DNA of 64,000 nucleotides from Kribbella sindirgiensis (GTDB taxonomy: Bacteria; Actinomycetota; Actinomycetes; Propionibacteriales; Kribbellaceae), in contig NZ_SJKA01000009.1 of the NCBI RefSeq assembly GCF_004331435.1, forward strand, positions 1 through 64,000, in the 5' to 3' direction. A program made the translations under genes and the position numbers. Under the pieces are notes generated by a model. That model was given only the letters and a program-made list of their open reading frames with translations. It ran no database searches and was not told the origin of the DNA. Numbering within the stretch: the first letter of the stretch is position 1; each line of letters starts with the position of its first letter. Below are positions 1-7,823 of the stretch, in pieces.

Positions 1-2
1 AA

Positions 3-233
3 ACCACCAACACCATCGACCTCGACCACATCAAGACCTACGACCCACACGGACCCAGCGGACAGACCAGCACCACCAACCTCGCACCCCTCGGACGCTA
101 CGGGCACCGAGTGAAGACCCACGCGCGCGGATGGAGCGTGCGCCGGATCGACAACAGGACCCTCGAATGGAAGACACCCCACGGCTTCACCTTCCACGTC
201 GACCCCACCGGCACCCACCGAACCGACCCATGA
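3..233 (+). CDS. HNH endonuclease / DUF222-type protein, C-terminal end (partial)
   Basis: Only the last 76 residues are present; the gene begins before the window. The frame opens TTNTIDLDHIKTYDP and ends at TGA 231-233. The DLDHI segment followed by a conserved TSxxNLAPLxRxxHRxKT stretch is the HNH nuclease end typical of DUF222 (13E12-repeat-like) actinobacterial proteins, which are multi-copy and often mobile-element associated. Substrate and role cannot be told from this piece. The coding strand is C-rich and G-poor. Confidence 0.75.
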   Translation, partial: TTNTIDLDHIKTYDPHGPSGQTSTTNLAPLGRYGHRVKTHARGWSVRRIDNRTLEWKTPHGFTFHVDPTGTHRTDP

Positions 234-363
234 CTCGCCGCGACCGCAGTTGAGCCACCGCGCAGATTCGGACGAGTGGCGGCTAGCTGCTGCCGCGAGC
301 TCCGGGTTGCGGATCGAGCGGGCCGCGTGAGGCGGGCGGCGTGATGACGGCAGATGTGACCTT

Positions 364-425
364 GGGTGGGACGGCGCGGGGTGGGGTGGCGCGGGATGGG
401 ATGGCATGGGGCCGGGCGGGATGGG
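364..425 (+). other. G-tract-rich intergenic element (possible G-quadruplex)
   Basis: About eleven runs of three or more G occur in roughly 60 bases of the plus strand, in the gap between the convergent HNH and TetR genes. Loops between runs are 1-5 nt, which satisfies the usual G-quadruplex pattern several times over. The rest of the 234-443 gap shows no gene. A structural or transcription-pausing role is inference. Confidence 0.45.
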
Positions 426-443
426 TTTGCATGCGGGCGCTAG

Positions 444-1043
444 CTAGCTCGGTTGCAGGAGTCGGGTGATGGTTGTGTTGAGGGTCTTGTTGGCGGTTCG
501 GGTGGTGAGGCGGGCGGCGGCGACGGATTCGCCGGCTGCGTGGCCGAGGGCGATGAGGGTGGTGACCAGCCAGTGGGCGGGGAGGTCGCGGGTGATCTCG
601 CCGGCGCGTTGGCCTCGGCGGATCAGGCGCTCCAAGCGGTCCGCGACCGGGTCATGGCGCTCGTCGCGGGAGCCGAGCTGTGGCGGATTGTGGGTGCCGG
701 CGTGCGGTAGGTGCAGGAGGAGAGGGTGGCGTTCGAACGTTCGCCATGCCAGGTCGATGAGGCGTAGCACGTTGCCGAGTGCCGGTCCTTGATCGAGGTC
801 GAGGGCGTCGATCGCTTCCAGTGTCTCGGCTGTGAGCTCGTCGAGGGCGGCGTTCAGCAGTACGTCGCGGGACGAGAAGTGCGCGTACACGGTCTGTCTG
901 GTGACGTGGGCCGCCTCGGCGATCCGTTCCAGGCTCGCGTCGGGCTGCTCGTCGAGCAGGACGATCGCCGCCGCCAGGATCGCCGTACGGCTTCGGTCCG
1001 CATCCGCTCGGCGCCGGCGTCGTACCGGCTTGTTCTCTGACAC
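444..1043 (-). CDS. TetR/AcrR family transcriptional regulator
   Basis: About 200 residues. The N-terminal TetR DNA-binding fold is visible: an Arg-rich lead, then SRTAILAAAIVLLDEQ, ASLERIAEAAHVTRQTVYAHF as the helix-turn-helix, and an all-helical C-terminal ligand domain. I chose the GTG at 1043 because the longer frame (ATGs at 1082 and 1133) would run through the start of the divergent gene at 1081 and an inverted repeat at 1042-1054 that looks like its own operator. The likely targets are itself and the divergent SnoaL-like/HMA pair. The effector is unknown. Confidence 0.82.
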   Translation of the reverse strand: MSENKPVRRRRRADADRSRTAILAAAIVLLDEQPDASLERIAEAAHVTRQTVYAHFSSRDVLLNAALDELTAETLEAIDALDLDQGPALGNVLRLIDLAWRTFERHPLLLHLPHAGTHNPPQLGSRDERHDPVADRLERLIRRGQRAGEITRDLPAHWLVTTLIALGHAAGESVAAARLTTRTANKTLNTTITRLLQPS

Positions 1044-1072
1044 CTTGTCAAGGTTAACGGATCTGCTTATCT
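1042..1072. promoter_or_regulatory. Operator-like inverted repeat with overlapping promoter
   Basis: ACCTTG-T-CAAGGT (1042-1054) is a perfect 6+6 inverted repeat at the TetR start. On the plus strand TTGTCA (1045-1050) lies 16 nt before TTATCT (1067-1072), which would start RNA close to the ATG at 1081, so that transcript may be leaderless. The minus strand reads TTGACA inside the same repeat. Assignment as the TetR site rests on position only. Confidence 0.45.
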
Positions 1073-1080
1073 TTGACGTC

Positions 1081-1461
1081 ATGTCAGATTTAAGCGCACG
1101 GGAGTTCGTCGCGGACTTCTTCGAGTCGTTCACCAGGGAGGTCGTCGCGGGCGGTGACGCCGAGGCGGTCGTGGATCGGTACTACACACCTGATATCGAG
1201 CAGATCGCCGACGGCATCACGCTCGACCGGCAGCGGCTGATCGACCACCTCCGCCCGGTGCGGAGGAACGTGGTCTCCTGCTCGTACGACGTGCACGAGG
1301 CGATCCGTACGAGCGACCAGGTGGCTGCGCGATTCACGATTCACGCGGAACTGCGGCGCGGGCGAACGATCGCGACCGAGGTGTACCTGTTCGGCGAGTT
1401 GGCACCGGACGGCCGAATGCGCCGTACGACGCAGGTGACCCGCGATGTGAGTACGTCGTGA
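1081..1461 (+). CDS. SnoaL-like / NTF2-fold protein
   Basis: 126 residues. The opening (SAREFVADFFESFTREVV), the YYTPDIEQIADG segment and the alternating strands after it resemble the SnoaL/NTF2-like cone fold, which includes polyketide cyclases, small isomerases and many ligand-binding proteins of unknown substrate. No catalytic residue can be assigned. The start at ATG 1081 was preferred to upstream in-frame codons because those overlap the divergent regulator. Its stop overlaps the next start by 4 nt (GTGA), so the two are translationally coupled. Confidence 0.7.
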   Translation: MSDLSAREFVADFFESFTREVVAGGDAEAVVDRYYTPDIEQIADGITLDRQRLIDHLRPVRRNVVSCSYDVHEAIRTSDQVAARFTIHAELRRGRTIATEVYLFGELAPDGRMRRTTQVTRDVSTS

Positions 1462-1658
1462 AGACGTTCCGGGTGCTGGGTATGACTTGCAGTCACTGCG
1501 TCGGGTTCGTCACCGAGGAGCTCGAGACGCTGCCGGGTGTCGAGTCGGTGCGAGTGGATCTGCCGACCGGAATGGTTGCCCTCGTCACCGATGGACCTCT
1601 CGATGCAGCCGCCGTACGTACGGCGGTGGAGGCGGCCGGCTACGAGGTCGAGGAGTGA
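1458..1658 (+). CDS. Heavy-metal-associated (HMA) domain protein, CopZ-like
   Basis: 66 residues forming a single HMA ferredoxin-like domain. The metal site is GMTCSHC near residues 8-14, followed by the usual helix and VRVDLPTGMVALV strands. Such proteins carry Cu(I) or a similar soft metal to P-type ATPases or sensors, but no ATPase is nearby. Start GTG 1458 overlaps the stop of the SnoaL-like gene, an unusual pairing. Metal identity is inference. Confidence 0.88.
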   Translation: MKTFRVLGMTCSHCVGFVTEELETLPGVESVRVDLPTGMVALVTDGPLDAAAVRTAVEAAGYEVEE

Positions 1659-1729
1659 GGCGGGATCAGCCGCGATCAATGGGCGGGTGACGATCAGGCA
1701 GGTACGGCGCTGGTCGTCACCCGTCGGCG

Positions 1730-4216
1730 TCAGCGGACGGTGAAGCCGGCCTTGCGGAAGGCGTCGGCGAGGGAGGTCTCGTCCATCGGGGTCTCGGGCT
1801 GGTTGCCGCGACCACCGGATCCCCGGTTGCCGCCACGGCCACCCTGGCCACCCTGACCACCTTGACCGCCGCCCTGACCGCCCGGGCCACGCCCCTGACC
1901 GCCGGACCCGCCGGGCCCGCGACCCTGACCGCCGGGCCCACGTCCGCGACCGCCGCCCTGACCGCCTTGACCGCCGCCTTGGCCGCGGTTCTGGCCGCCC
2001 GACTGACGCCCGCCTTGGCCGCCTCCTTGGCGTCCGCCGGAGCCGAGTTCGTCGTCCAGGCGCAGCGTGAGCGAGATCCGCTGGCGCGGGATGTCGACCT
2101 CGAGCACCTTCACCATCACGATGTCACCCGGCTTGACCACCTCGCGCGGGTCCTTCACGAAGGTCTTCGACAGCGCCGACACGTGCGCCAGCCCGTCCTG
2201 GTGCACACCGATGTCGATGAACGCACCGAACGCGGCCACGTTCGTGACCTGGCCCTCCAAGCGCATCCCCGGCTTCAGGTCCGCGATCTTGTCCACGCCT
2301 TCGGCGAATACCGCGGTCTTGAAGGCAGGCCGCGGGTCCCGGCCCGGCTTCTCCAGCTCGGCCAGGATGTCGGTGACCGTCGGCAGACCGAACATGTCGT
2401 CGACGAAGTCCGCCGCCTTGAGCCGCTTCAGCTCCGCCGACCCGATCAGGCTCTTCAGGTCCGAACCGGTCGCGTCGAGGATCCGCCGTACGACGGGGTA
2501 CGACTCGGGGTGCACGCTGGACGCGTCGAGCGGGTCGTCGCCGTCGGGGATCCGGAGGAACCCGGCCGCCTGCTCGAACGCCTTCGGCCCGAGGCGTGCC
2601 ACGTCCTTCAGCGCCGTACGGGACGCGAACGGGCCGTTGACGTCGCGGTGCTGGACGATGTTGTCCGCCAGGCCGGGCGTGATGCCGGAGACCCGGGTGA
2701 GCAGCGGCGCGGACGCCGTGTTCAGGTCGACGCCGACTGCGTTCACGCAGTCCTCGACGACCGCGTCGAGCGAGCGGGACAGGGAGTTCTCCGGGAGGTC
2801 GTGCTGGTACTGGCCGACGCCGATCGACTTCGGGTCGATCTTCACCAGCTCGGCCAGCGGGTCCTGCAGCCGCCGCGCGATCGAGACCGCGCCGCGCAGC
2901 GAGACGTCCATCCCCGGCAGTTCCTGGGACGCGAACGCCGACGCGGAGTACACCGACGCCCCGGCCTCGGACACGACGGCCTTGGTGAGCTTGAGCTCCG
3001 GGTGCTTGGCGATCAGCTCGGCCGCCAGCTTGTCGGTCTCGCGCGACGCCGTACCGTTGCCGATCGCAATCAGTTGTACGTCGTGCGCGGCCGCCAGCGC
3101 GGCGAGGGTGGCGATCGACTTGTCCCACTGGTTCTGCGGGACGTGCGGGTAGATCACGCCGGTGTTGACGACCTTGCCGGTCGCGTCCACGACGGCGACC
3201 TTCACGCCGGTGCGGAAGCCCGGGTCGAGGCCCATCGTGGCGCGGGTGCCGGCCGGGGCGGCCAGCAGCAGGTCACGCAGGTTGGCCGCGAACACCCGGA
3301 TCGCCTCGTCCTCGGCGACCTGCCGCAGCCGCATCCGCAGATCGATGCCGAGGTGCACGAGGATCTTCGTCCGCCACGCCCAGCGAACCGTCTCGACCAG
3401 CCACTTGTCGGCCGGGCGGCCCTGGTTCTCGATGCCGACCTTGCGGGCGATGGTCGTCTCGTACTCCGTCGGTCCGTCCGCCTCCACGCCCGCGGGCAGG
3501 GGCTCGACGGTGATCGTCAGTACGTCCTCCTTCTCGCCGCGGAACAGCGCGAGGATCCGGTGCGACGGCATCTTCGTGAACGGCTCGTCGAACTCGAAGT
3601 AGTCCGAGAACTTCGCGCCGTCGGTCTCCTTGCCCTCACGCACCGCGGAGGCCAGCCGGCCCTGCTCCCACAGCCGTTCCCGCAGCGAGCCGATCAGGTC
3701 GGCGTCCTCGGCGAACCGCTCGACGAGGATCGCCCGGGCGCCGTCGAGGGCGGCCTGCGGGTCCGGGACCTCGGCGTTCACGAACACCGCGGCGGCGGCG
3801 ATCGGCTCGACGTCCGGGTCGGCCATCAGCCCGTCGGCGAGCGGCTCGAGGCCGTTCTCGCGGGCGATCATCGCCTTCGTCCGGCGCTTCGGCTTGAACG
3901 GCAGGTAGATGTCCTCGAGCCGCGACTTGGTGTCGGCGGCCAGGATCGACGCCTTCAGCGCGTCGTCGAGTTTGCCCTGGCTCTCGATCGAGTCGAGGAC
4001 GGTCTGCCGGCGCTCCTCGAGCTCCCGCAGGTACCGCAGGCGCTCCTCGAGGGTGCGCAGCTGGGCGTCGTCCAGCATCCCGGTGACCTCTTTGCGGTAC
4101 CGCGCGATGAACGGGACCGTCGACCCCTCGTCCAGCAGCGCCACCGCTGCCCGCACCTGGTTCTCACCGACCTCCAGCTCCCCGGCGATCCGCTGCTCGA
4201 TCGACTGCACCACCAC
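1730..4216 (-). CDS. tex: Tex family RNA-binding transcription accessory protein
   Basis: About 828 residues. From the N-terminus come the Tex helical domain (SIEQRIAGELEVGENQV), a YqgF/RNase H-like domain with MGLDPGFRTGVKVAVVD, tandem helix-hairpin-helix motifs (ASAPLLTRVSGITPGLADNI) and an S1 RNA-binding domain (GQVTNVAAFGAFIDIGVHQDG). Tex binds RNA and the transcription machinery in the cytoplasm. Start is the first of three consecutive GTG codons at 4216, 8 nt after a GAGGGG Shine-Dalgarno (4225-4230). The frame extends to 4261 without a comparable site. Unusual: after the S1 domain there is a roughly 100-residue Gly/Gln/Arg tail resembling RGG RNA-binding tails. Confidence 0.95.
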   Translation of the reverse strand: MVVQSIEQRIAGELEVGENQVRAAVALLDEGSTVPFIARYRKEVTGMLDDAQLRTLEERLRYLRELEERRQTVLDSIESQGKLDDALKASILAADTKSRLEDIYLPFKPKRRTKAMIARENGLEPLADGLMADPDVEPIAAAAVFVNAEVPDPQAALDGARAILVERFAEDADLIGSLRERLWEQGRLASAVREGKETDGAKFSDYFEFDEPFTKMPSHRILALFRGEKEDVLTITVEPLPAGVEADGPTEYETTIARKVGIENQGRPADKWLVETVRWAWRTKILVHLGIDLRMRLRQVAEDEAIRVFAANLRDLLLAAPAGTRATMGLDPGFRTGVKVAVVDATGKVVNTGVIYPHVPQNQWDKSIATLAALAAAHDVQLIAIGNGTASRETDKLAAELIAKHPELKLTKAVVSEAGASVYSASAFASQELPGMDVSLRGAVSIARRLQDPLAELVKIDPKSIGVGQYQHDLPENSLSRSLDAVVEDCVNAVGVDLNTASAPLLTRVSGITPGLADNIVQHRDVNGPFASRTALKDVARLGPKAFEQAAGFLRIPDGDDPLDASSVHPESYPVVRRILDATGSDLKSLIGSAELKRLKAADFVDDMFGLPTVTDILAELEKPGRDPRPAFKTAVFAEGVDKIADLKPGMRLEGQVTNVAAFGAFIDIGVHQDGLAHVSALSKTFVKDPREVVKPGDIVMVKVLEVDIPRQRISLTLRLDDELGSGGRQGGGQGGRQSGGQNRGQGGGQGGQGGGRGRGPGGQGRGPGGSGGQGRGPGGQGGGQGGQGGQGGRGGNRGSGGRGNQPETPMDETSLADAFRKAGFTVR

Positions 4217-4340
4217 GTCCGATTCCCCTCTACCGACAACACCCGGCGAGCGTTCTGCCACCCTGCCGGACCCACATCCTTCCCCATCCTGCCCTCACTC
4301 CGAAACTCGATCCCCCACCCTGTGGACAACCGCGGTACGA

Positions 4341-4377
4341 CGAACTCCCCGCGACCGGTGTGGTCGCGGGGAGTTCG
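4341..4377 (-). terminator. Strong 16-bp hairpin terminator after the MFS gene
   Basis: CGAACTCCCCGCGACC (4341-4356) pairs perfectly with 4362-4377 around the 5-nt loop GGTGT. It lies 9 nt after the stop of the leftward MFS gene and before tex. There is no long U-tract, as is common in actinomycetes. Confidence 0.75.
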
Positions 4378-4386
4378 GTTGGCGGG

Positions 4387-5871
4387 TCAGGCGGCTTCGC
4401 AGGCGAGTTCTTCGGTCTCGGTGGCCGCGGTGGCCGGCTTGGCGGGGCGCATCACGGTGACGGCGATGGCAACCGCGGCAGCGACGATCACAGCGGCGAT
4501 GGCGAAGGACAGGTGGTAACCGTCGGTCAGAGCCTCCAGGGCGGGCTTGGTGTCGGCGACCGAGGCGGTGCGGGTCGCGGACAGCGTCGCCAGGACGGCC
4601 AGGCCCAGGGCGGCGCCGACCTGACCCATGGTGCCGATGAGGCCGGAAGCCAGACCGGCGTCCTCGGGCTTCACGTCCGACATCGACAGGCCCATCAGAG
4701 CCGGGAAGCAGACGCCGCCGCCCAGACCCAGCAGAGCCAGCACCGGCAGGACGTGGACGAAGTAGTTGCCACCGACCGGAGCCTGCGTGAACAGGGCCAG
4801 CCCGACCACGATCAGCGACAGTCCGACGATCAGCGGACGGTGCGGACCGAAGCGCATCACCAGCTTCTCGGAGTACCTCACCGACAGCAGCCCCATCACC
4901 ACGGTGGTCGGCAGGAACGCCAGTCCGATCTCCAGAGCGTCGTACCCGAGCACACGCTGCAGGTAGAGCGAGCCGAGGAAGAAGATGCCGAACATCCCGG
5001 AGGCGGACAGCGCTTGGACCAGGTTCGCGCCGCTCAGGGTGCGGGAGCGGAAGATCCGCAGCGGGACGAGCGGGTTGGCAGCGGTCGCCTCGCGGACGAT
5101 GAACCCGGCCAGCAGGACCAGCGTCACCCCGGCCAGCACCACGGTCTGCCCGGCGGTCCAGCCCAGCTCGGCGGCCGGCTTGACGATCGTGTAGACACCG
5201 ACCATCAGCGCCGCGGTGATTAGCACAGCACCCGGTACGTCGGTTCCGCGGCCCAGCCCGAGGCCCTTGTCTTTGTCGATCACCTTGACGGCCACGACCG
5301 CGGTCAGTACGCCGATCGGCAGGTTCACGAAGAAGATCCAGTGCCAGTTGATCGCCTGGGTCAGGACGCCGCCGGCCAGCAGACCGATGGACCCGCCGGC
5401 CGACGCGACGAAGGCGTAGACGCCGATCGCCTTGGCCTGCTCGCGCGGCTCGGGGAACAGCGTCACGATCATGCCCAGGATCACCGCGGAGGTCAGCGCG
5501 CCGCCAACACCCTGGATGAAGCGGGCGATGACCAGCACCTCCTGGGACCCGGCCAGACCGCAGAGCACAGAGGCGGCGGTGAAAACGACCAGTCCGGCGA
5601 CGAAGACGTTCCGCCGGCCCAGGAGGTCGCCGAGACGGCCGGCCAGCAGCAGGAGGCCGCCGAATGCGATCAGGTACGCGTTCACCACCCACGCGAGGGA
5701 GGAGCTCGTGAAGCCCAGGTCGTCCTGGATGGCCGGCAGGGCTACGTTCACCACGGTCACGTCGAGCACGATCATCAACATGCCCGCGCAGAGGGTGTAG
5801 AGCGCCAGCCAGCGCGAGCGGCCGCCCTGCGCAGCCGGCGCAGTCGCCAGGGTGTCGGTCGTCGCGTACAT
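4387..5871 (-). CDS. MFS multidrug exporter, DHA2/EmrB-QacA type (14 TM)
   Basis: 494 residues, the usual size for 14-helix DHA2 drug:H+ antiporters. Motif C/D1-like MIVLDVTVVNVALPAIQ lies in TM1 and motif A-like GRLGDLLGRRNVF after TM2. The C-terminus is a short cytoplasmic tail. ATG 5871 is preceded by AAGGAGA. It stands alone between a hairpin terminator and the DUF624 gene, with no adjacent regulator, so its substrate cannot be predicted. Confidence 0.92.
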   Translation of the reverse strand: MYATTDTLATAPAAQGGRSRWLALYTLCAGMLMIVLDVTVVNVALPAIQDDLGFTSSSLAWVVNAYLIAFGGLLLLAGRLGDLLGRRNVFVAGLVVFTAASVLCGLAGSQEVLVIARFIQGVGGALTSAVILGMIVTLFPEPREQAKAIGVYAFVASAGGSIGLLAGGVLTQAINWHWIFFVNLPIGVLTAVVAVKVIDKDKGLGLGRGTDVPGAVLITAALMVGVYTIVKPAAELGWTAGQTVVLAGVTLVLLAGFIVREATAANPLVPLRIFRSRTLSGANLVQALSASGMFGIFFLGSLYLQRVLGYDALEIGLAFLPTTVVMGLLSVRYSEKLVMRFGPHRPLIVGLSLIVVGLALFTQAPVGGNYFVHVLPVLALLGLGGGVCFPALMGLSMSDVKPEDAGLASGLIGTMGQVGAALGLAVLATLSATRTASVADTKPALEALTDGYHLSFAIAAVIVAAAVAIAVTVMRPAKPATAATETEELACEAA

Positions 5872-5930
5872 TCCGGTCTCCTTGCAGTTCGTCGTAGTGG
5901 CCTTACACCTCTACGTCGAACCAGAAGGAG

Positions 5931-6548
5931 TCAGATTGACACGTCTTCAGAAGTTTTTTCTCGAGGCGGCCGAGACAGGGCGTACGCCGTGAGCGCCGGG
6001 ACCAGTGCGGACCCGACCAGAAGCAGTGTCGGCACCACGGCCGCCAGGGCGAACCAGGTGAGCAGTACGACGACCCCTCCGGCTACCGGGAGTGGTCGAC
6101 GGAGCAGGAACAGGTTGGCGGACCGGAACAGCGACTTGAACGTGGAGTTCTCCGGCGCTGCAGGCAGGATCGCCAGACCGCTGAGGTACAGCCCGAGGAT
6201 CATCCCGGTGAGCGGGACCAGGATCAGGAGCGCGAAGATCCGCGCCGGTCCGGTGGCATTCGCCCAGAAGGAGAGGCCGAACGCCAGCATCACGGCCCCG
6301 ACCCACAGACCGAACGCGGGCAGCCAGAACCGCTTCATCGCCCAGCGGAACTCCTTGAAGAACCGCCGCATCAGCTTCGGCTTCTCCTGGCTGATCGCGT
6401 CCGGCACCACCCGCTGCAGCGCGAACGCGGCCGGGAACACCGTCAGGAGACCCAGGCTGATCACCACGAAGACCAGTTGCAGCATCAGCAGGTCGCCGAC
6501 GACCGCGAGCCTCGACAGCACGCTGGTCGTCCGGTTGGCCTTCTCCAC
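5931..6548 (-). CDS. DUF624 (YesL-like) membrane protein
   Basis: 205 residues with about five hydrophobic helices. The N-terminal LLMLQLVFVVISLGLLTVFPA segment and the Gly/Leu-rich later helices fit DUF624, a family often linked to carbohydrate ABC importers. Start is GTG 6548 behind a GAGGAG Shine-Dalgarno (6556-6561); the frame is open farther upstream but runs into the divergent regulator. The intergenic region shared with that regulator holds an operator-like sequence, so it probably belongs to the same sugar regulon. Molecular function is unknown. Confidence 0.8.
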   Translation of the reverse strand: MEKANRTTSVLSRLAVVGDLLMLQLVFVVISLGLLTVFPAAFALQRVVPDAISQEKPKLMRRFFKEFRWAMKRFWLPAFGLWVGAVMLAFGLSFWANATGPARIFALLILVPLTGMILGLYLSGLAILPAAPENSTFKSLFRSANLFLLRRPLPVAGGVVVLLTWFALAAVVPTLLLVGSALVPALTAYALSRPPREKTSEDVSI

Positions 6549-6579
6549 CGATCGTCTCCTCGTTCCGTACGGGCGGGTC

Positions 6580-6600
6580 CTGATCGTATGATCACGAACA
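6580..6600. promoter_or_regulatory. Candidate sugar-regulator operator upstream of the regulator gene
   Basis: CTGATCGTATGATCACGA contains the inverted half-sites TCGT/ACGA and shares CTGATCG(A/T)ATG with the site at 7705-7725. It lies between the divergent DUF624 and regulator genes, so it is a plausible autoregulatory site. Confidence 0.4.
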
Positions 6601-6624
6601 ATCACGGAGAGACCAGGGGGCTGC

Positions 6625-7707
6625 ATGCTTGCACAGGAGCGCCACGAACTGATCCTGCGCAGCCTGCGCCGGCACGGCCGGCTCCGGGTGGCCGACCTGG
6701 TCGCCGAGCTGGGTGTCTCCGCGATCACAGTACGCCGGGACCTGGCCGAACTGGACTCGGCCGGCCTGCTCCGCCGGGTGCACGGCGGCGCGATCGGTAC
6801 CGGGACCGCCGAGCAGGGGACGCACGGCAGCCGCCTGACGATCGGCATCGTCGTACCGAGCGCCGCGTCGTACTACTCCGACGTGATCCGCGGCGCCGAG
6901 GCGATGGCCGACCGGTACGGCGCCCGCCTGGTCCTCGGCGTCTCGGGGTACGACGTGGCCACCGAGCGTGAGCGGCTCGACAAGGTGCTCGGGATCGGGG
7001 TCGCCGGGCTGCTGATCAGCACCGCGCTCGGCGACGGCGACGCGGACCGGCTGGACACGCGGCTGGACGACATCGACGTACCGGTGGTGCTGATGGAGCG
7101 CGCGTTCGGGTTTCCACAGGTGGCCCGCGAGTACGACCATGTCCGCACCGATCACGCGTACGGCGCGATGGTGGCGCTGCGGCACTTCGTGGCGCTCGGG
7201 CATCGCCGGATCGCGATCAACCTGCAGGCCACGGTCACGGCGTACTGGCTGCGCCGGGGGATCGAGTCGGCCGCGAAGGCGCTCGGCGTCGAGGTGTTCC
7301 TCTCGCCGGTCGACCTGCCGATGCGCGGCGACGACCCCGGTGCGATCGGGCAACTGGACGCGTTCCTCGCCGAGTGCGAGTCGTTCGGCAGCCGCGCCGT
7401 ACTGGTCCACTCCGACGAGCACGGCGCCCGCCTGGTCGAGCGCGCGATGGAGCTCGGCCTCCGGGTCCCCGAGGACCTGGCCGTGATCGCCTACAACGAC
7501 GTGACCGCGTCGCTGGCCGTCGTCCCGCTGACCGCGGTCTCGCCGCCCCGCCGCGCGCTCGGCGAGACCGCCTGCGACCTGCTGCTCCGCAAACTCCAGT
7601 CCCCGGCCTTCCCGGTCCAGCACCTGAGCCTGCTTCCCACACTCAACATCCGCACCTCCTGCGGGATCGCGACGGCGGAACAACACCTCTCCGCGTTCCG
7701 ATCCTGA
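6625..7707 (+). CDS. DeoR-type HTH / LacI-type sensor transcriptional regulator
   Basis: 360 residues. Residues 1-55 are a DeoR winged helix (ERHELILRSLRRHGRLRVADL, then VSAITVRRDLAEL and LRRVHGGA). From about residue 70 (TIGIVVPSAASYYSDVIRG) the protein switches to a LacI/periplasmic-binding-protein sugar sensor. This DeoR-LacI hybrid architecture is common in actinomycete sugar regulons. It lies immediately upstream of an ABC sugar operon and divergent from DUF624, so it most likely represses both until a sugar ligand binds. The ligand is unknown. Confidence 0.9.
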   Translation: MLAQERHELILRSLRRHGRLRVADLVAELGVSAITVRRDLAELDSAGLLRRVHGGAIGTGTAEQGTHGSRLTIGIVVPSAASYYSDVIRGAEAMADRYGARLVLGVSGYDVATERERLDKVLGIGVAGLLISTALGDGDADRLDTRLDDIDVPVVLMERAFGFPQVAREYDHVRTDHAYGAMVALRHFVALGHRRIAINLQATVTAYWLRRGIESAAKALGVEVFLSPVDLPMRGDDPGAIGQLDAFLAECESFGSRAVLVHSDEHGARLVERAMELGLRVPEDLAVIAYNDVTASLAVVPLTAVSPPRRALGETACDLLLRKLQSPAFPVQHLSLLPTLNIRTSCGIATAEQHLSAFRS

Positions 7708-7725
7708 TCGAATGTGATCATTCGA
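7708..7725. promoter_or_regulatory. Operator-like inverted repeat of the sugar ABC operon
   Basis: TCGAATG-TGAT-CATTCGA is a perfect 7+7 inverted repeat just after the regulator stop and 12 nt upstream of the operon -35 box. It resembles the sequence at 6580-6597. It is best read as the site of the upstream DeoR/LacI hybrid. Confidence 0.55.
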
Positions 7726-7736
7726 GCGATGAGGTA

Positions 7737-7765
7737 TTGACGAGGAAAGCCCTTTCCCATACTTT
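7737..7765 (+). promoter_or_regulatory. Promoter of the sugar ABC operon
   Basis: TTGACG (7737-7742), a 17-nt spacer and TACTTT (7760-7765) form a good sigma-A-type promoter. Transcription would start near 7772 and leave a leader of about 50 nt before the GTG at 7824. Confidence 0.6.
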
Positions 7766-7823
7766 CGCTGCACTCGAGGGGTCGCGGGCCCCCGGCTGAA
7801 ACAGGCAGCGAAGGAGTTCCCCT

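Noticed and set aside
4321..4329. TGTGGACAA, a perfect actinobacterial DnaA box, considered as an origin element
   Set aside because: It is a single 9-mer with no cluster, AT-rich stretch or dnaA/dnaN neighbours.
1862..4519. Very long open frame (about 885 codons) on the plus strand antisense to tex
   Set aside because: It is the mirror of high-G+C codon bias in tex; the product has no domain, is full of Arg/His/Val repeats, and tex has full family conservation.
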